In this document: positions 8,562 through 17,329 of the stretch, piece by piece
Numbering within the stretch: position 1 is the stretch's first letter
Layout of the letters: every line of letters starts with the position of its first letter
Source of the DNA: Undibacterium paludis
GTDB lineage: Bacteria; Pseudomonadota; Gammaproteobacteria; Burkholderiales; Burkholderiaceae_D
Direction of reading: 5' to 3'
Assembly (NCBI RefSeq): GCF_022568815.1
Contig: NZ_JAKZHX010000001.1
Coordinates: 620,001 to 684,000, forward strand
Length of the DNA stretch: 64,000 bases
Program-made: the position numbers and the translations under genes
The notes under the pieces: model-generated
Database searches by the model: none
Told to the model about the DNA's origin: nothing
Seen by the model: only the letters and a program-made list of their open reading frames with translations

Positions 8562-9059
8562 ATGATAACAAAAGCTATTCTGATTAGTGCTGCACTATTT
8601 TTTGCTTCTTCCGGAATGGTTCTCGCGGACACTCGGTGTACTAGAGACGCTTACGGCAACACAACATGTAGGGACTCTTATGGCAACACCGTAAGGGGCA
8701 CTACCGATGCATATGGCAATTCAACTTATCGGGACAACTACGGCAACACCGTCCGTGGTACCACAGACACTTACGGTAATTCCACATACCGCGATAATTA
8801 CGGAAATACTGTTCGCGGCACTACAGATGCCTACGGAAACTCCACCTATCGAGACAATTACGGAAATGTGACGCGAAGCACTACTGACGCGTATGGCAAT
8901 ACAACTTACCGTGACAACTATGGAAACACCACTAGGTCAAGTACGGATGCATACGGTAACTCAACTTACCGTAACAATACGTATAACCAACCCAGCAATC
9001 TGTACAACCAAAACAAGGTCTGCACGAAAGACTATTACGGCAATGTCACTTGTCGTTAA
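8562..9059 (+). CDS. secreted tandem-repeat protein with DAYGNxTYRDNYGN units
   Basis: 165-residue exported protein. Residues 1-22 are a Sec signal peptide with cleavage expected after VLA. The mature part is about six 20-residue repeats rich in Tyr, Gly, Asn, Asp and Thr, built on DAYGNSTYRDNYGN. Cysteine pairs occur only in the first unit (CTRDAYGNTTC) and the last one (CTKDYYGNVTC), like end caps that could each close a disulfide. A GGAG site stands eight bases before the ATG. Function unknown; repeats of this composition suggest an extended surface or matrix-binding fold, but I cannot name a family. It lies in the repeat-bounded stretch upstream of the Gabija pair. Confidence 0.75.
   Translation: MITKAILISAALFFASSGMVLADTRCTRDAYGNTTCRDSYGNTVRGTTDAYGNSTYRDNYGNTVRGTTDTYGNSTYRDNYGNTVRGTTDAYGNSTYRDNYGNVTRSTTDAYGNTTYRDNYGNTTRSSTDAYGNSTYRNNTYNQPSNLYNQNKVCTKDYYGNVTCR
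8643..8990 (+). repeat. 60-bp tandem coding repeat
   Basis: Units begin every 60 bp at 8703, 8763, 8823, 8883 and 8943, preceded by a divergent first unit. The protein units are nearly identical but synonymous third positions differ between units, so the array is old and held by selection on the protein rather than freshly made by slippage. Confidence 0.8.
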
Positions 9060-9643
9060 GATTAAATTTGAGATGTCAGATTACTCGCAAACTTTAGTTA
9101 CTTGGTTTTGAAATCAGGCAGAACTCATGTTTGCCATCACAGCACTGTTGTTTTCAATGGTGCGATCACATAGAGCATGAGGTTAGTACAGCTCAACGCG
9201 ATAGCAGTGCTCAAAGATCCCCTTGAGCCCGGGTTGCAGATAGTATTCCTAGTTTGAAGTTTTGAAGGTCGTCACCTTTACATTTGCGCCGAATGCCAAG
9301 CAGAAATGTCGGGCTGGACAAACTAACCTTTAAGACCTGGCGAATGCCTCAAATGCCAAGGCTGTTTGCTTGGCTAAAAAAAGTCAGGCATGAAATTCGT
9401 GCTGACGCTATCAAGGTATTTGGAAAATAGAAGGGTGTAGAATTTTCCGCGATTGGATGATTTTTATTAACTTTGGTCGAGTCAAATTATCCGAAGGAGG
9501 TACTGCTTAAATTCGGGCAAATTTGAAGAGCACAAGGTTCTGCGCCTTAAAATATTTAATCTCTAGATCAAGTTTTTACAGTAATCAGAGAGTTGCAATT
9601 TAAACAATATAATCAATTAGAAAAATTGTCAGGGGACTAGCTA
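9060..9643. other. 584-bp intergenic region before the Gabija pair
   Basis: No convincing gene. A 45-codon frame at 9293-9430 on the plus strand is open, basic and lacks a ribosome site, so I do not call it. A free-standing AAGGAGG at 9494-9500 precedes no start codon. The last 100 bp before the nuclease gene are very A+T-rich and probably hold its promoter. Confidence 0.5.
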
Positions 9644-11617
9644 GTGCATATTGAGTCTATCAAGATTTCAGGCTTCCGATGTTTTGGTCCGATCCCAATA
9701 ACAGTGCCGATTTCGCCGGAAGTCACTGCGATTGTTGGTCCAAATGCAGCAGGTAAAACAGCACTCCTGCACGCACTATCGAAAGTATTCGGCGTTTCAC
9801 GTGCGCACCGTACCATCCTGCGTTCGGATTTTCATTTGGGAGCAAAAGACTCTCCTGACGATGGTAAAACCAAAGATCTGTTCATCGAAGTGCTGATAGG
9901 GTTACCCGAACTTACCGATGATACAGCAACACCTGAGACGATTGCCCCTAGTTTCCGGCATATGCTAATAGAACGAGAAGGGGAAGATCCAGTCTGTCGT
10001 GTGCGTCTCGAAGCCCGATGGGAAGACGACGGTACGATTGAGGGCGATGTTTCACAAGAACTCTTCTGGGTTGACACGCTTGATGACAATCCGGCGAAAG
10101 ATAACTGTCAACCTGTTTCTGCGGCAGATCGTGGCCTGATCCAGCTGTACTACACACCAGCCAGTCGCGACGCGGCAGCTCAGGTTCGAGCAACCAGCGG
10201 CGCACTTGCTGCGCGGCTACTCCGTGCGATCGAATGGTCCTCTGAGACAGAAGACGCTGTTCAAGAGGCCAGCGAAAATCTCACCACCGCATTCGAGGGA
10301 GAATCAGCAATTGCCTCGATCGGTAGCGCCTTGCAAACACGCTGGTCGGCCCTCCACGACGACATGGTCGATACGAAACCTAGGCTTAGCCTGGTCAGTC
10401 GTCGGTTCGAGGAAGTCGTCAACAAGATTGCTGTCATCTTCGAGCAAGGACCAGACGGACAGGAGCGCAATATTGATGCTTTAAGTGATGGACAACAATC
10501 GCTTTTTTACTTCGCTTTGGCCGCAGCCGTTTTCGATCTCGAACGCGAGGTAGTAGAGGGCACAGTTAAAGGATTTCGTGACGACACCCTACATATCCCC
10601 GCACTCACACTTTTCGCTTTGGAAGAGCCGGAAAACCATCTTTCGCCTTATTTCCTTGCCCGCATCATCCATCAAGTTCGCTCACTGACCGACGAAGGTA
10701 GTGCTCAAGCCATCATCACCAGCCATTCGCCCGCAGTGCTGAGTCGCGTCGATCCAGAGGAAGTTCGCTACTGCAGATGTGATTCAAAAACACGTGTATC
10801 CTCCGTCAAGAAGATCAAGATTCCACCTAAGGCTGATGAGGCTGCCAAGTTCGTTCGCGGTGCTATGCTCGCCTACCCGGAACTCTACTTCGCCCGGTTC
10901 GTCTTGCTTGTAGAAGGCGATTCAGAACGGATCGTCTTACCTGCTTTGGCAGAGGCGCTTGGTCTGCTGATAGACCCTGCTTTCGTTGCAATCGTCCCTC
11001 TTGGCGGACGGCATGTACAGCATTTTTGGCGATTGTTGAAACAGTTAGGAATCCCACATGCAACCCTGTTAGACCTTGATCTGGGACGTGAAGGTGGTGG
11101 CTTCGGTAGAGTTAAAACGGCGATAGAAAAGCTCATCGAATTTGGAGCTCCCAAAAATCAGCTATTGGAAATCACAAATGGCATACTATCCGACCCAGAT
11201 TTTGCAGCAATGCACACCTGGAAAGATCACACACATTTAGAAGGCTGGGTTAATAGCCTTAAGCCACACGGCGTCTATTTTTCGGCACCACTCGATCTTG
11301 ATCTAGCTATGTTACGCGCCTTCCCAAGCGCGTACGCAGCCATAATCCCTAAGGGAGGTGGTCCAAGAATGGCTGTGGATAAGGCAGCGGAGGTAGTGCT
11401 CGGCACTGCGGGACCAGGGCTCACACTGTACACGGATACGCTCAAAGACTATCCCACACTTCTGCCAGCCTACCGCTATCATTTTCTCACCAACAGCAAG
11501 CCTGCAACACATCTGGCGGCCCTGGCACACATCAACAAAAAAGACTTAAAGGAAGGTATGCCTGCCTTACTAGCGGAGGTTCTCAAGCATATTGCTAAGA
11601 CCTTGCGGAGAGATTAG
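9644..11617 (+). CDS. gajA: Gabija-type OLD family ATP-dependent endonuclease (GajA-like)
   Basis: 657-residue protein with an N-terminal ABC-type ATPase and a C-terminal TOPRIM nuclease domain. Visible: Walker A GPNAAGKT (32-39), ABC signature LSDGQQSL (about 280), Walker B LFALEEPE (about 324), the switch histidine in ITSHSPA, then the TOPRIM start LVEGDSER (about 420) and the metal-binding DLDLGREGG (about 476). GajA nicks or cuts DNA and is restrained by nucleotides until phage replication depletes them. The GTG start has AGGGGA seven bases upstream. The helicase gene starts 2 bp after its stop, the class 2 OLD arrangement. It is somewhat longer than typical GajA (about 580 residues), and the extra length is at the C-terminus. 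Confidence 0.88.
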   Translation: MHIESIKISGFRCFGPIPITVPISPEVTAIVGPNAAGKTALLHALSKVFGVSRAHRTILRSDFHLGAKDSPDDGKTKDLFIEVLIGLPELTDDTATPETIAPSFRHMLIEREGEDPVCRVRLEARWEDDGTIEGDVSQELFWVDTLDDNPAKDNCQPVSAADRGLIQLYYTPASRDAAAQVRATSGALAARLLRAIEWSSETEDAVQEASENLTTAFEGESAIASIGSALQTRWSALHDDMVDTKPRLSLVSRRFEEVVNKIAVIFEQGPDGQERNIDALSDGQQSLFYFALAAAVFDLEREVVEGTVKGFRDDTLHIPALTLFALEEPENHLSPYFLARIIHQVRSLTDEGSAQAIITSHSPAVLSRVDPEEVRYCRCDSKTRVSSVKKIKIPPKADEAAKFVRGAMLAYPELYFARFVLLVEGDSERIVLPALAEALGLLIDPAFVAIVPLGGRHVQHFWRLLKQLGIPHATLLDLDLGREGGGFGRVKTAIEKLIEFGAPKNQLLEITNGILSDPDFAAMHTWKDHTHLEGWVNSLKPHGVYFSAPLDLDLAMLRAFPSAYAAIIPKGGGPRMAVDKAAEVVLGTAGPGLTLYTDTLKDYPTLLPAYRYHFLTNSKPATHLAALAHINKKDLKEGMPALLAEVLKHIAKTLRRD

Positions 11618-11619
11618 AT

Positions 11620-13524
11620 ATGCCAGTGTCGTCGAGAAGGATCCGCTCAGAAGATTGGAAGCCCATTGGAGTAGATGAGCTAGAAAAGAATGCACTTATA
11701 GTCGTCCAGTCGGCAAAAAACCGATCAGTCATTGCTGGTCCTGGCGCTGGGAAGACGGAATTACTTGCCCAACGCGCCGCTTACCTCCTTCAAACTGGTA
11801 AAGCTCCAGCACCGCGGCGCATACTTGCAATCAGCTTCAAGCGCGACGCTGCTACAAACCTCACTGCACGCGTTCGCCAACGCTGCCATCGCAACCACGC
11901 CGATCGCTTTGACTCAATGACGTTCGATGCCTTTGCGAAGGGGTTGATTGACCGTTTCGGTCAGGCGCTACCCCAGCGCTGGAGACCCCGACCTAATTAC
12001 GATATTATGTTCCCGGTTGAAAGGGATTATCGGGAATTCCTATCTCAGTTAGTTGGAACGCCACCAGCTACAGTCGGAACCTATGCCGATATCCAGGCGA
12101 TATCGGTAAAAACCTTCGAACGCCGGTATTTAGTCGGATCGCCACTTCCGGTCGACGGTTTGCCGAATTCGACACCTGTCCAGTGGGCTGCAGATAGATT
12201 TTGGCAAATGTCACTCCATACAGGCAATAAAAGCGTCTTGTCATTTCCTATGATCGGGCGACTCGCCGAAATTCTGTTGCGAGTTAATCCAATCGTGCGT
12301 GATGCACTTCGGTTGACCTACTCACATGTGTTCATGGATGAATTCCAGGACACGACACAAATCCAGTATGATCTCGTTCGCACTATCTTCCTTGGCACCG
12401 ACACTGTTATTACCGCGGTTGGGGACAACAAACAGCAGATTATGCGCTGGGCAATGGCAATGGACGATCCATTCACCGCCTTTGACGAAACCTTTGGAGC
12501 AACGCGAACGCCGCTTTCCAATAATTACCGCTCATCACCGGAACTGGTGCGTATCCAGCACATCTTGGCGCAGGCTTTGGACGCCCGAGCCGTTGCCCCT
12601 GTGTCAAAAACCGTTGGTACAATTACAGGGGATAGTTGCGCCATATGGGATTTTTCGACGCCAGAGATTGAGGCAAAGCGTCTCGCCGCTTTTATCGCAA
12701 GCGAGATGAAAGCACATACGCTCGCTCCGCGCGATTTTGTCTTACTGGTGCGGCAGAAGGCCAACGAATATGCCGCGATTCTTGGCCCAGCCTTTGCGAC
12801 TGTGGGAATTCATTTGCGCAATGAAGCGGGCATGGTTGGATCAATCATGCTCCAAGACTTGCTTGTAGAAGCCGCGTCAGAATTGATCGTAGCAATTCTA
12901 CGTCTTGCCATAACCACTAGAGCAGGACGACATTGGAGCAAGTGCCAAGTGGCGCTAGTCACTTTATGGGGAATAGCATATGACGATGAGGTTGCACAGG
13001 CCAATCTCGCCAGAGAATTAGATGCTTACGTACTCAAGTTCAAAGCGAATCATAACAATCCACCAAATTCAAAAGCGGAATCACGGCAGATAATAGACGA
13101 CATTATAGGATTTATCGGTTGTGACAGATTGATCTCGACACATCCTGCTTACGGACAAGGGGAGTGGCTCGAAAAAGTCCTTGATTCAATAGCCGAGCAT
13201 TTGTGGATGTCGGCAGTTGCTGGCACTAAATGGGTTCCAGCTCTCGATATTTACGAAGGTATTCACGCAGTTCCACTGATGACGATTCACAAAAGCAAGG
13301 GTCTCGAATACCATAGCGTCATATTTGTCGGACTAGACGATGGCGCATGGTGGAGTTTTTCCAACGATCAGATCGAGGCAACTGCGGGGTTTTTTGTGGC
13401 TTTCACGCGCGCAAAACAGCGCGTTGTTTTCACATATTGTGCGCAGCGCGGCGCGCGAACAAATATCGCCGTCCTTTATCAACTACTCATAAATGCTGGC
13501 GTCAAAATCGTCAACATTGCTTGA
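11620..13524 (+). CDS. gajB: Gabija-type UvrD/Rep-like helicase (GajB-like)
   Basis: 634-residue superfamily 1 helicase. Motifs in order: Walker A GPGAGKTE (about 40-47), motif Ia region ISFKRDAA, TFDAFAKG, motif II MDEFQDT (about 238), motif III AVGDNKQQI, motif IV NNYRSS, motif V MTIHKSKGLEY and motif VI VAFTRAKQR (about 590). All are intact, so it should be an active ATPase. It is 2 bp from the nuclease gene, implying translational coupling and a joint complex, as in Gabija where GajB binds GajA tetramers and senses DNA ends. It is longer than the ~500-residue reference GajB, so this is a diverged class 2 OLD pair. Confidence 0.88.
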   Translation: MPVSSRRIRSEDWKPIGVDELEKNALIVVQSAKNRSVIAGPGAGKTELLAQRAAYLLQTGKAPAPRRILAISFKRDAATNLTARVRQRCHRNHADRFDSMTFDAFAKGLIDRFGQALPQRWRPRPNYDIMFPVERDYREFLSQLVGTPPATVGTYADIQAISVKTFERRYLVGSPLPVDGLPNSTPVQWAADRFWQMSLHTGNKSVLSFPMIGRLAEILLRVNPIVRDALRLTYSHVFMDEFQDTTQIQYDLVRTIFLGTDTVITAVGDNKQQIMRWAMAMDDPFTAFDETFGATRTPLSNNYRSSPELVRIQHILAQALDARAVAPVSKTVGTITGDSCAIWDFSTPEIEAKRLAAFIASEMKAHTLAPRDFVLLVRQKANEYAAILGPAFATVGIHLRNEAGMVGSIMLQDLLVEAASELIVAILRLAITTRAGRHWSKCQVALVTLWGIAYDDEVAQANLARELDAYVLKFKANHNNPPNSKAESRQIIDDIIGFIGCDRLISTHPAYGQGEWLEKVLDSIAEHLWMSAVAGTKWVPALDIYEGIHAVPLMTIHKSKGLEYHSVIFVGLDDGAWWSFSNDQIEATAGFFVAFTRAKQRVVFTYCAQRGARTNIAVLYQLLINAGVKIVNIA

Positions 13525-13559
13525 ATTTGCAAGCACGCCACTGCTTAACCAACAATAAT

Positions 13560-13608
13560 CGATTTACTTTATCTGTACAGCTAAACTAGCGAAAATAGCT
13601 AAAGAAAG
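13560..13608. repeat. 49-bp direct repeat, right copy
   Basis: Second copy of the 7488-7536 repeat, same orientation, 46 of 49 bases identical. It starts 35 bp after the helicase stop codon. With the left copy it defines a 6.07-kb unit carrying the Gabija pair; no recombinase gene lies between the copies. Confidence 0.85.
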
Positions 13609-13830
13609 TCGATTGACAACTATCTAGCCAGTATCGAAAAAACGATCACATTGATCAAGCATGCCTCTTCGTATCTTAGCCTCAACCTAGAAGCGTATTA
13701 AAAATCATGACCCGTTTGTTCGATTCACCCTACATGCATGGAAATTGTGTACCCTTGTTTGACGTAATACCTCCAACACAAAAGATAAAGATAATTTTTC
13801 TGCTCAACACTTAATTAAGTTAATTCAACA

Positions 13831-13846
13831 ACAATTTGACAATTGT
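13831..13846. promoter_or_regulatory. dyad with TTGACA core, possible promoter/operator
   Basis: ACAATT-TGAC-AATTGT is a perfect dyad that contains a TTGACA -35 hexamer within very A+T-rich DNA. It could drive the radical SAM operon, leaving a leader of about 400 nt. The region 13609-14153 otherwise shows no gene. Confidence 0.3.
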
Positions 13847-14153
13847 TTAATAATTTATTCGCATTTATGATTTAAATGCAAAAATTACAAGTTACCATCA
13901 AACCTATCTTGAATTGATGTTTCTCAAACTGACTATCTACCAAGCTCTTTAAGGGTCGGATATGACCCGAGTTTCATTAATGCGTTAGAGTGCCTGCGAA
14001 CTGCGGCAAACTAATTCGAGGAAATCAGCGTGGGGTCAAGGCAGTATTGCATTGTCGTAGACTGAACTGTAGAACGAATTTTTATGGACTGACCGATCGT
14101 GATTCAAGGATTGACGCAACCTGGGTGACTGTAGTGAAATCGCGACCGAACTG

Positions 14154-14237
14154 ATGCAGCACGAAGAATTTCTGCTCTCGCAATTGAGCACCGGGTTGAA
14201 TGTTGCAAAACGCGATTCGATTGATCTGGTTAAATAA
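14154..14237 (+). CDS. possible 27-residue peptide upstream of the radical SAM operon
   Basis: A short open frame (ATG to TAA, 27 codons) ends 16 bp before the start of the first radical SAM gene. The peptide begins MQHEEFLLSQLSTG and ends DSIDLVK, with an acidic, helical-looking front half. Radical SAM peptide-modifying enzymes often sit beside short precursor genes, which is why it is listed. Against it: no good ribosome site, no Cys or aromatic-rich core, and the frame could be chance. Low confidence. Confidence 0.25.
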   Translation: MQHEEFLLSQLSTGLNVAKRDSIDLVK

Positions 14238-14253
14238 GATAGGGAAAATCTGT

Positions 14254-15366
14254 ATGGCTACTAAATCTGATCATAAGAATTCACCACTTATATTTGAAAT
14301 CGATGATGTCAACGGGGTCTACAGATTCCCTGTAATACAAGCGTTAAATTTCAGTTTTGAGCAAATACAGAAGTTTGATGACCAGGAAAGTCCCGTCCCC
14401 CTGTTTTTAGAACTCAATCTCGCGGCTCCATGCCAAATGGCATGTCAGTATTGCTTTACTGAGTCTGCAACTCTCTTAGATCGGAGGAAATTCAAACTGA
14501 GAGACGTAGATCTGTTCGCTCTTAGAGAGAAAAAAATAACACCATTATCAGTTTCCGAAATCTGCGATGCGATGGCGCAGTTTTCGAGTATGGGTGGATC
14601 GGTGATTTTCTTGTGCAGCGAGGGTGAAGTCTTGATTAGAAAAAAATCGTGTAGGCAACTGGCATTGAAAGCTAAGGAGCTAAATTTAGGACTGATTATT
14701 TATACGAATATGAAAGTGCTAGACGAAGAATATGCGACGGAACTTCATAATCTCGGAGTTAACTTAAGCTGCAAGTTGGAGAGCTTAAACCCTCAAATTA
14801 ATGATCAATTAATTCCAGGAAAGACCATTAACCACTTTTACAATTATGTAAATTTTAGTGGAGTGGATATTCCAGAACAACTAAGTATGTTGTTGCAAGT
14901 ATATGAAGATGACCTAAGTAAACTCGGGTTGAGTACGACCTTAACAAACCTGAACGCACCAGGAATACTCGAAGTAAGGAAATTTGCATTTGAACATGGT
15001 ATGCAACATATGATCAAAGGTTTGCATTTCGACGGCTATGCAAACAAGAACGATATATTACTTAAGTTGGATCCGAACTCTTTAAAAAAAGTTGAAAGTG
15101 AGTTAGAAGAATTCGGTTCTCGTTACGGGTACTCATGTCCTAGACAAGACTGTGCTGGAGAGCATCAACATGCTTACGACATCAGAACGTGGCTAAATAA
15201 TAGGAAAAGTCATAGTAGTGGCATGTTTGCGAAAGTTATTACTAATCAAGCCGGCGCGTTTGCAGAGTACAAAGGTAATTTTGTAAGCGTGCGAGATGAC
15301 CAAGGCATAGTTAACCTCAGCAATATGTTTAAGAAATTGTCACAGCTTGGGGAACACGATATATGA
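14254..15366 (+). CDS. radical SAM protein, first of a pair
   Basis: 370-residue protein with the canonical radical SAM cluster motif CxxxCxxC (C60, C64, C67; CQMACQYCF) that would bind a [4Fe-4S] cluster and S-adenosylmethionine. A GGE-like turn (CSEGEVL, about 128) and a barrel segment NLSCKLESLNPQ follow. Near the C-terminus a second cysteine pair, CPRQDC, may bind another cluster or zinc. AGGGA lies eight bases before the ATG at 14254; the frame is open 18 codons upstream but without a better start. The stop overlaps the next start (ATGA), so both enzymes are made together. Substrate unknown. The genes are clearly richer in A+T than the chromosomal part. Confidence 0.8.
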   Translation: MATKSDHKNSPLIFEIDDVNGVYRFPVIQALNFSFEQIQKFDDQESPVPLFLELNLAAPCQMACQYCFTESATLLDRRKFKLRDVDLFALREKKITPLSVSEICDAMAQFSSMGGSVIFLCSEGEVLIRKKSCRQLALKAKELNLGLIIYTNMKVLDEEYATELHNLGVNLSCKLESLNPQINDQLIPGKTINHFYNYVNFSGVDIPEQLSMLLQVYEDDLSKLGLSTTLTNLNAPGILEVRKFAFEHGMQHMIKGLHFDGYANKNDILLKLDPNSLKKVESELEEFGSRYGYSCPRQDCAGEHQHAYDIRTWLNNRKSHSSGMFAKVITNQAGAFAEYKGNFVSVRDDQGIVNLSNMFKKLSQLGEHDI

Positions 15367-16568
15367 AAACCCTCGAAACCAATAACTACTCCATACATAG
15401 TGAAGACATGGAGAGAACAATTGGAAGTATGTCCGAACTTGCTGACGGTAGACTCCCAACAATTTACCCGTATCAATTACAGGTAAATCTAACTGATCGT
15501 TGCAATCTCTTTTACCCAAATGGGCCCAAAGACTGTGTAGGTTGTTCGTTCCCAATCAAAAATGACATCTCAGTGCCAATTGATGGGTTAATAAAGAACA
15601 TTTCTCAATTCGCATCTTTCCAAGGCCAATCGGTATTGATTACTGGTGGAGGAGAACCTGGCATGTATGCTAGCTGGAAGGACTTACTTCAAGAAGTTGC
15701 CAAGAGAGATCTAAGCTTAGATGTGAACACAAATGGACTAGTATCGATCGTATATGAAAAGTTAGTCCGAAATGATGCCCTGGGTGCCAGCCTATTACAA
15801 AAAATATATTCACGTCAAAGAAAAGTCTCGACAATGAGTTTTTCTGTTCATGAACAAGGTGCTTATACGGCAATTAAGCGAATGAACCAGATTAAACGAG
15901 AATTAGATTTGAACCTAAGACTGCGATCAACATTTTTGCTCCATGCAGATACTACTCAAGATGAAATAGATCGGTTCATAGAAAATAGCGCTAATAGTGG
16001 TAGTGATGTTATCCACTTCAAACCTTTTCATGTGTTCGATCCTAACAGTGAAAAACGGCGCTTCATCAAAAATATACCGGCCTATGAATATGTGAATGCT
16101 TTATGCAGTAATAGTCAAATCGAACTCCAAATTGGAGCGTTGAGATTAGATCGCATGCATACAGATTATTTATCGATTGAAGAAAAAATGATCTCAGATA
16201 GAAAATTAAATCAGTTTGAGGACTTAGCATTCGATCCCGTGTTCACTATATTTCTGGATACGAATTTGCGACCGGCTTTCAATTGCGATACAAAAGCAGT
16301 TGGAATTGGCGGAGTAAAGGAACGATTAATTGATAATCATCTTACTACGCCGAAGGATTACTTTCTTCAAGCGATTTTAGGCATTGTAACTGCAGACACA
16401 AACAATCATTTGGTTGGCGACAATTTTACAGAAATGAATCAATTAATCTTGTCAAATGCCAAGTTCAGTACATTGATTACGTTTCTAAAAAATCTTCGCA
16501 CTCAATTTTTTGCCAAAAAAATGAGCGGGCAGGATATTAGTCGAATTCTTAGCGCCCATTTCGTCTGA
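15363..16568 (+). CDS. radical SAM-like protein with CX10CX2C cluster motif, second of a pair
   Basis: 401-residue protein coupled to the previous gene by a 4-base overlap. It has a radical SAM-like front (LQVNLTDRCNL), but the three cysteines are spaced C47-X10-C58-X2-C61 instead of CX3CX2C; an expanded spacing is known for Elp3-type enzymes (CX9CX2C). The GGE motif that contacts SAM is present (LITGGGEPG, about 99-107), followed by VNTNGL, as in true radical SAM barrels. The C-terminal third (DLAFDPVFTIFLDTNLRPAFNC) is unassigned and has an extra cysteine. The pair probably modifies one substrate in two steps or as a heterodimer; the substrate is unknown. Confidence 0.75.
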   Translation: MKTLETNNYSIHSEDMERTIGSMSELADGRLPTIYPYQLQVNLTDRCNLFYPNGPKDCVGCSFPIKNDISVPIDGLIKNISQFASFQGQSVLITGGGEPGMYASWKDLLQEVAKRDLSLDVNTNGLVSIVYEKLVRNDALGASLLQKIYSRQRKVSTMSFSVHEQGAYTAIKRMNQIKRELDLNLRLRSTFLLHADTTQDEIDRFIENSANSGSDVIHFKPFHVFDPNSEKRRFIKNIPAYEYVNALCSNSQIELQIGALRLDRMHTDYLSIEEKMISDRKLNQFEDLAFDPVFTIFLDTNLRPAFNCDTKAVGIGGVKERLIDNHLTTPKDYFLQAILGIVTADTNNHLVGDNFTEMNQLILSNAKFSTLITFLKNLRTQFFAKKMSGQDISRILSAHFV

Positions 16569-16655
16569 TTGTAAGTAATCGAGGAAAAGCAACAGGCGTT
16601 TGCAGAAACAGCTACTACGCTTCTCTAACACCAGCACGCTCACCCCATGCATAGT

Positions 16656-16691
16656 TAGGTAAGTCCAGTGTTCCATACTATTACTTACCTA
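16656..16691. other. 9-bp inverted repeat with 18-nt loop
   Basis: TAGGTAAGT pairs with ACTTACCTA across an 18-nt spacer, about 90 bp after the radical SAM operon. No T-run follows on either strand, so it is a weak terminator candidate or a binding site. Confidence 0.3.
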
Positions 16692-16726
16692 GGTGAATTT
16701 GGTATCTCTAGCATCAGATTTGGCGC

Positions 16727-16762
16727 GCAAAGTGGCGCGAATTCATTTGCGCGCCACTTTGC
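16727..16762. other. 13-bp perfect stem-loop
   Basis: GCAAAGTGGCGCG and its exact complement are separated by a 10-nt A+T-rich loop. It is the most stable hairpin downstream of the radical SAM operon, but no T-run follows. It may end the transcript with Rho or be a remnant repeat end. Confidence 0.4.
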
Positions 16763-16767
16763 AATGA

Positions 16768-16920
16768 TTATCACAGTTTCGCCAATCAGCAGAGAAAGAA
16801 GATGAAACCGGCTTTCTCAGCTCATTTTCGTATTTGGGGGAAGTTGCAGAAGAGGACGTTCTAAATGCCCTGGAGACCATCGAAGCTCAAAACCTTTTCG
16901 TGGAAGCGCTTCGTGGCTAA
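16768..16920 (+). pseudogene. C-terminal fragment of an unknown gene
   Basis: A frame open without a start codon for 50 codons reads as a coherent acidic helical tail (EKEDETGFLSSF, then EVAEEDVLNALETIEAQ) ending in TAA at 16918-16920. It overlaps, in a different frame, the start of the next broken gene. I take it as the surviving 3' end of a lost gene; no family is recognised. Confidence 0.35.
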
Positions 16921-17298
16921 ACACGGCTGGCTCCGAGTTGAGTTATTGGACCAAGAGACCTATCCAGGAGCGGATCCCTTGTTTTGGTCTGCCATTGTCG
17001 GAATTTTAGGGACGGAATACCAAATTGCTGCAGAGGGGCCCTATGGGGGTATGTACCAGTCGCAACTAAAATCGGCGTATTTGAGCCGCCAGCATTTGTC
17101 AGAATAGACGATCATGTGAGATTGATGCGCCATGCTGACGATTCATGGACTTGCGAAGGGTGGGCCTACAGCATTGTTGGTCACTACATCGCGCAGTATG
17201 CAAGGATCGAGCTAGCTGAGCCATCAAGCTACAAGAAACGAATCAAAGCCTGCGTTGCAGAAACTCACGGCCTGTTAGCTTCCACGATGGTGAAATAG
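16865..17298 (+). pseudogene. frameshifted hypothetical gene
   Basis: Two overlapping frames both look like real protein but in succession: frame A from 16865 (WLRVELLDQETYPGADPLFW up to about 17045), then frame B (EPPAFVRIDDHVRLMRHADD onward) to a TAG at 17296. A one-base shift near 17045-17060 would join them into one product of about 140 residues. No family recognised. It sits between the radical SAM operon and another decayed gene, which fits a decaying island segment. A programmed shift is possible but no slippery heptamer is obvious. Confidence 0.45.
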
Positions 17299-17329
17299 AG
17301 CTGAAGGTCACTGACGTCAGGACTGATGA

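Noticed and set aside
9293..9430. 45-codon basic frame upstream of the nuclease gene
   Set aside because: No Shine-Dalgarno site, composition not convincing.
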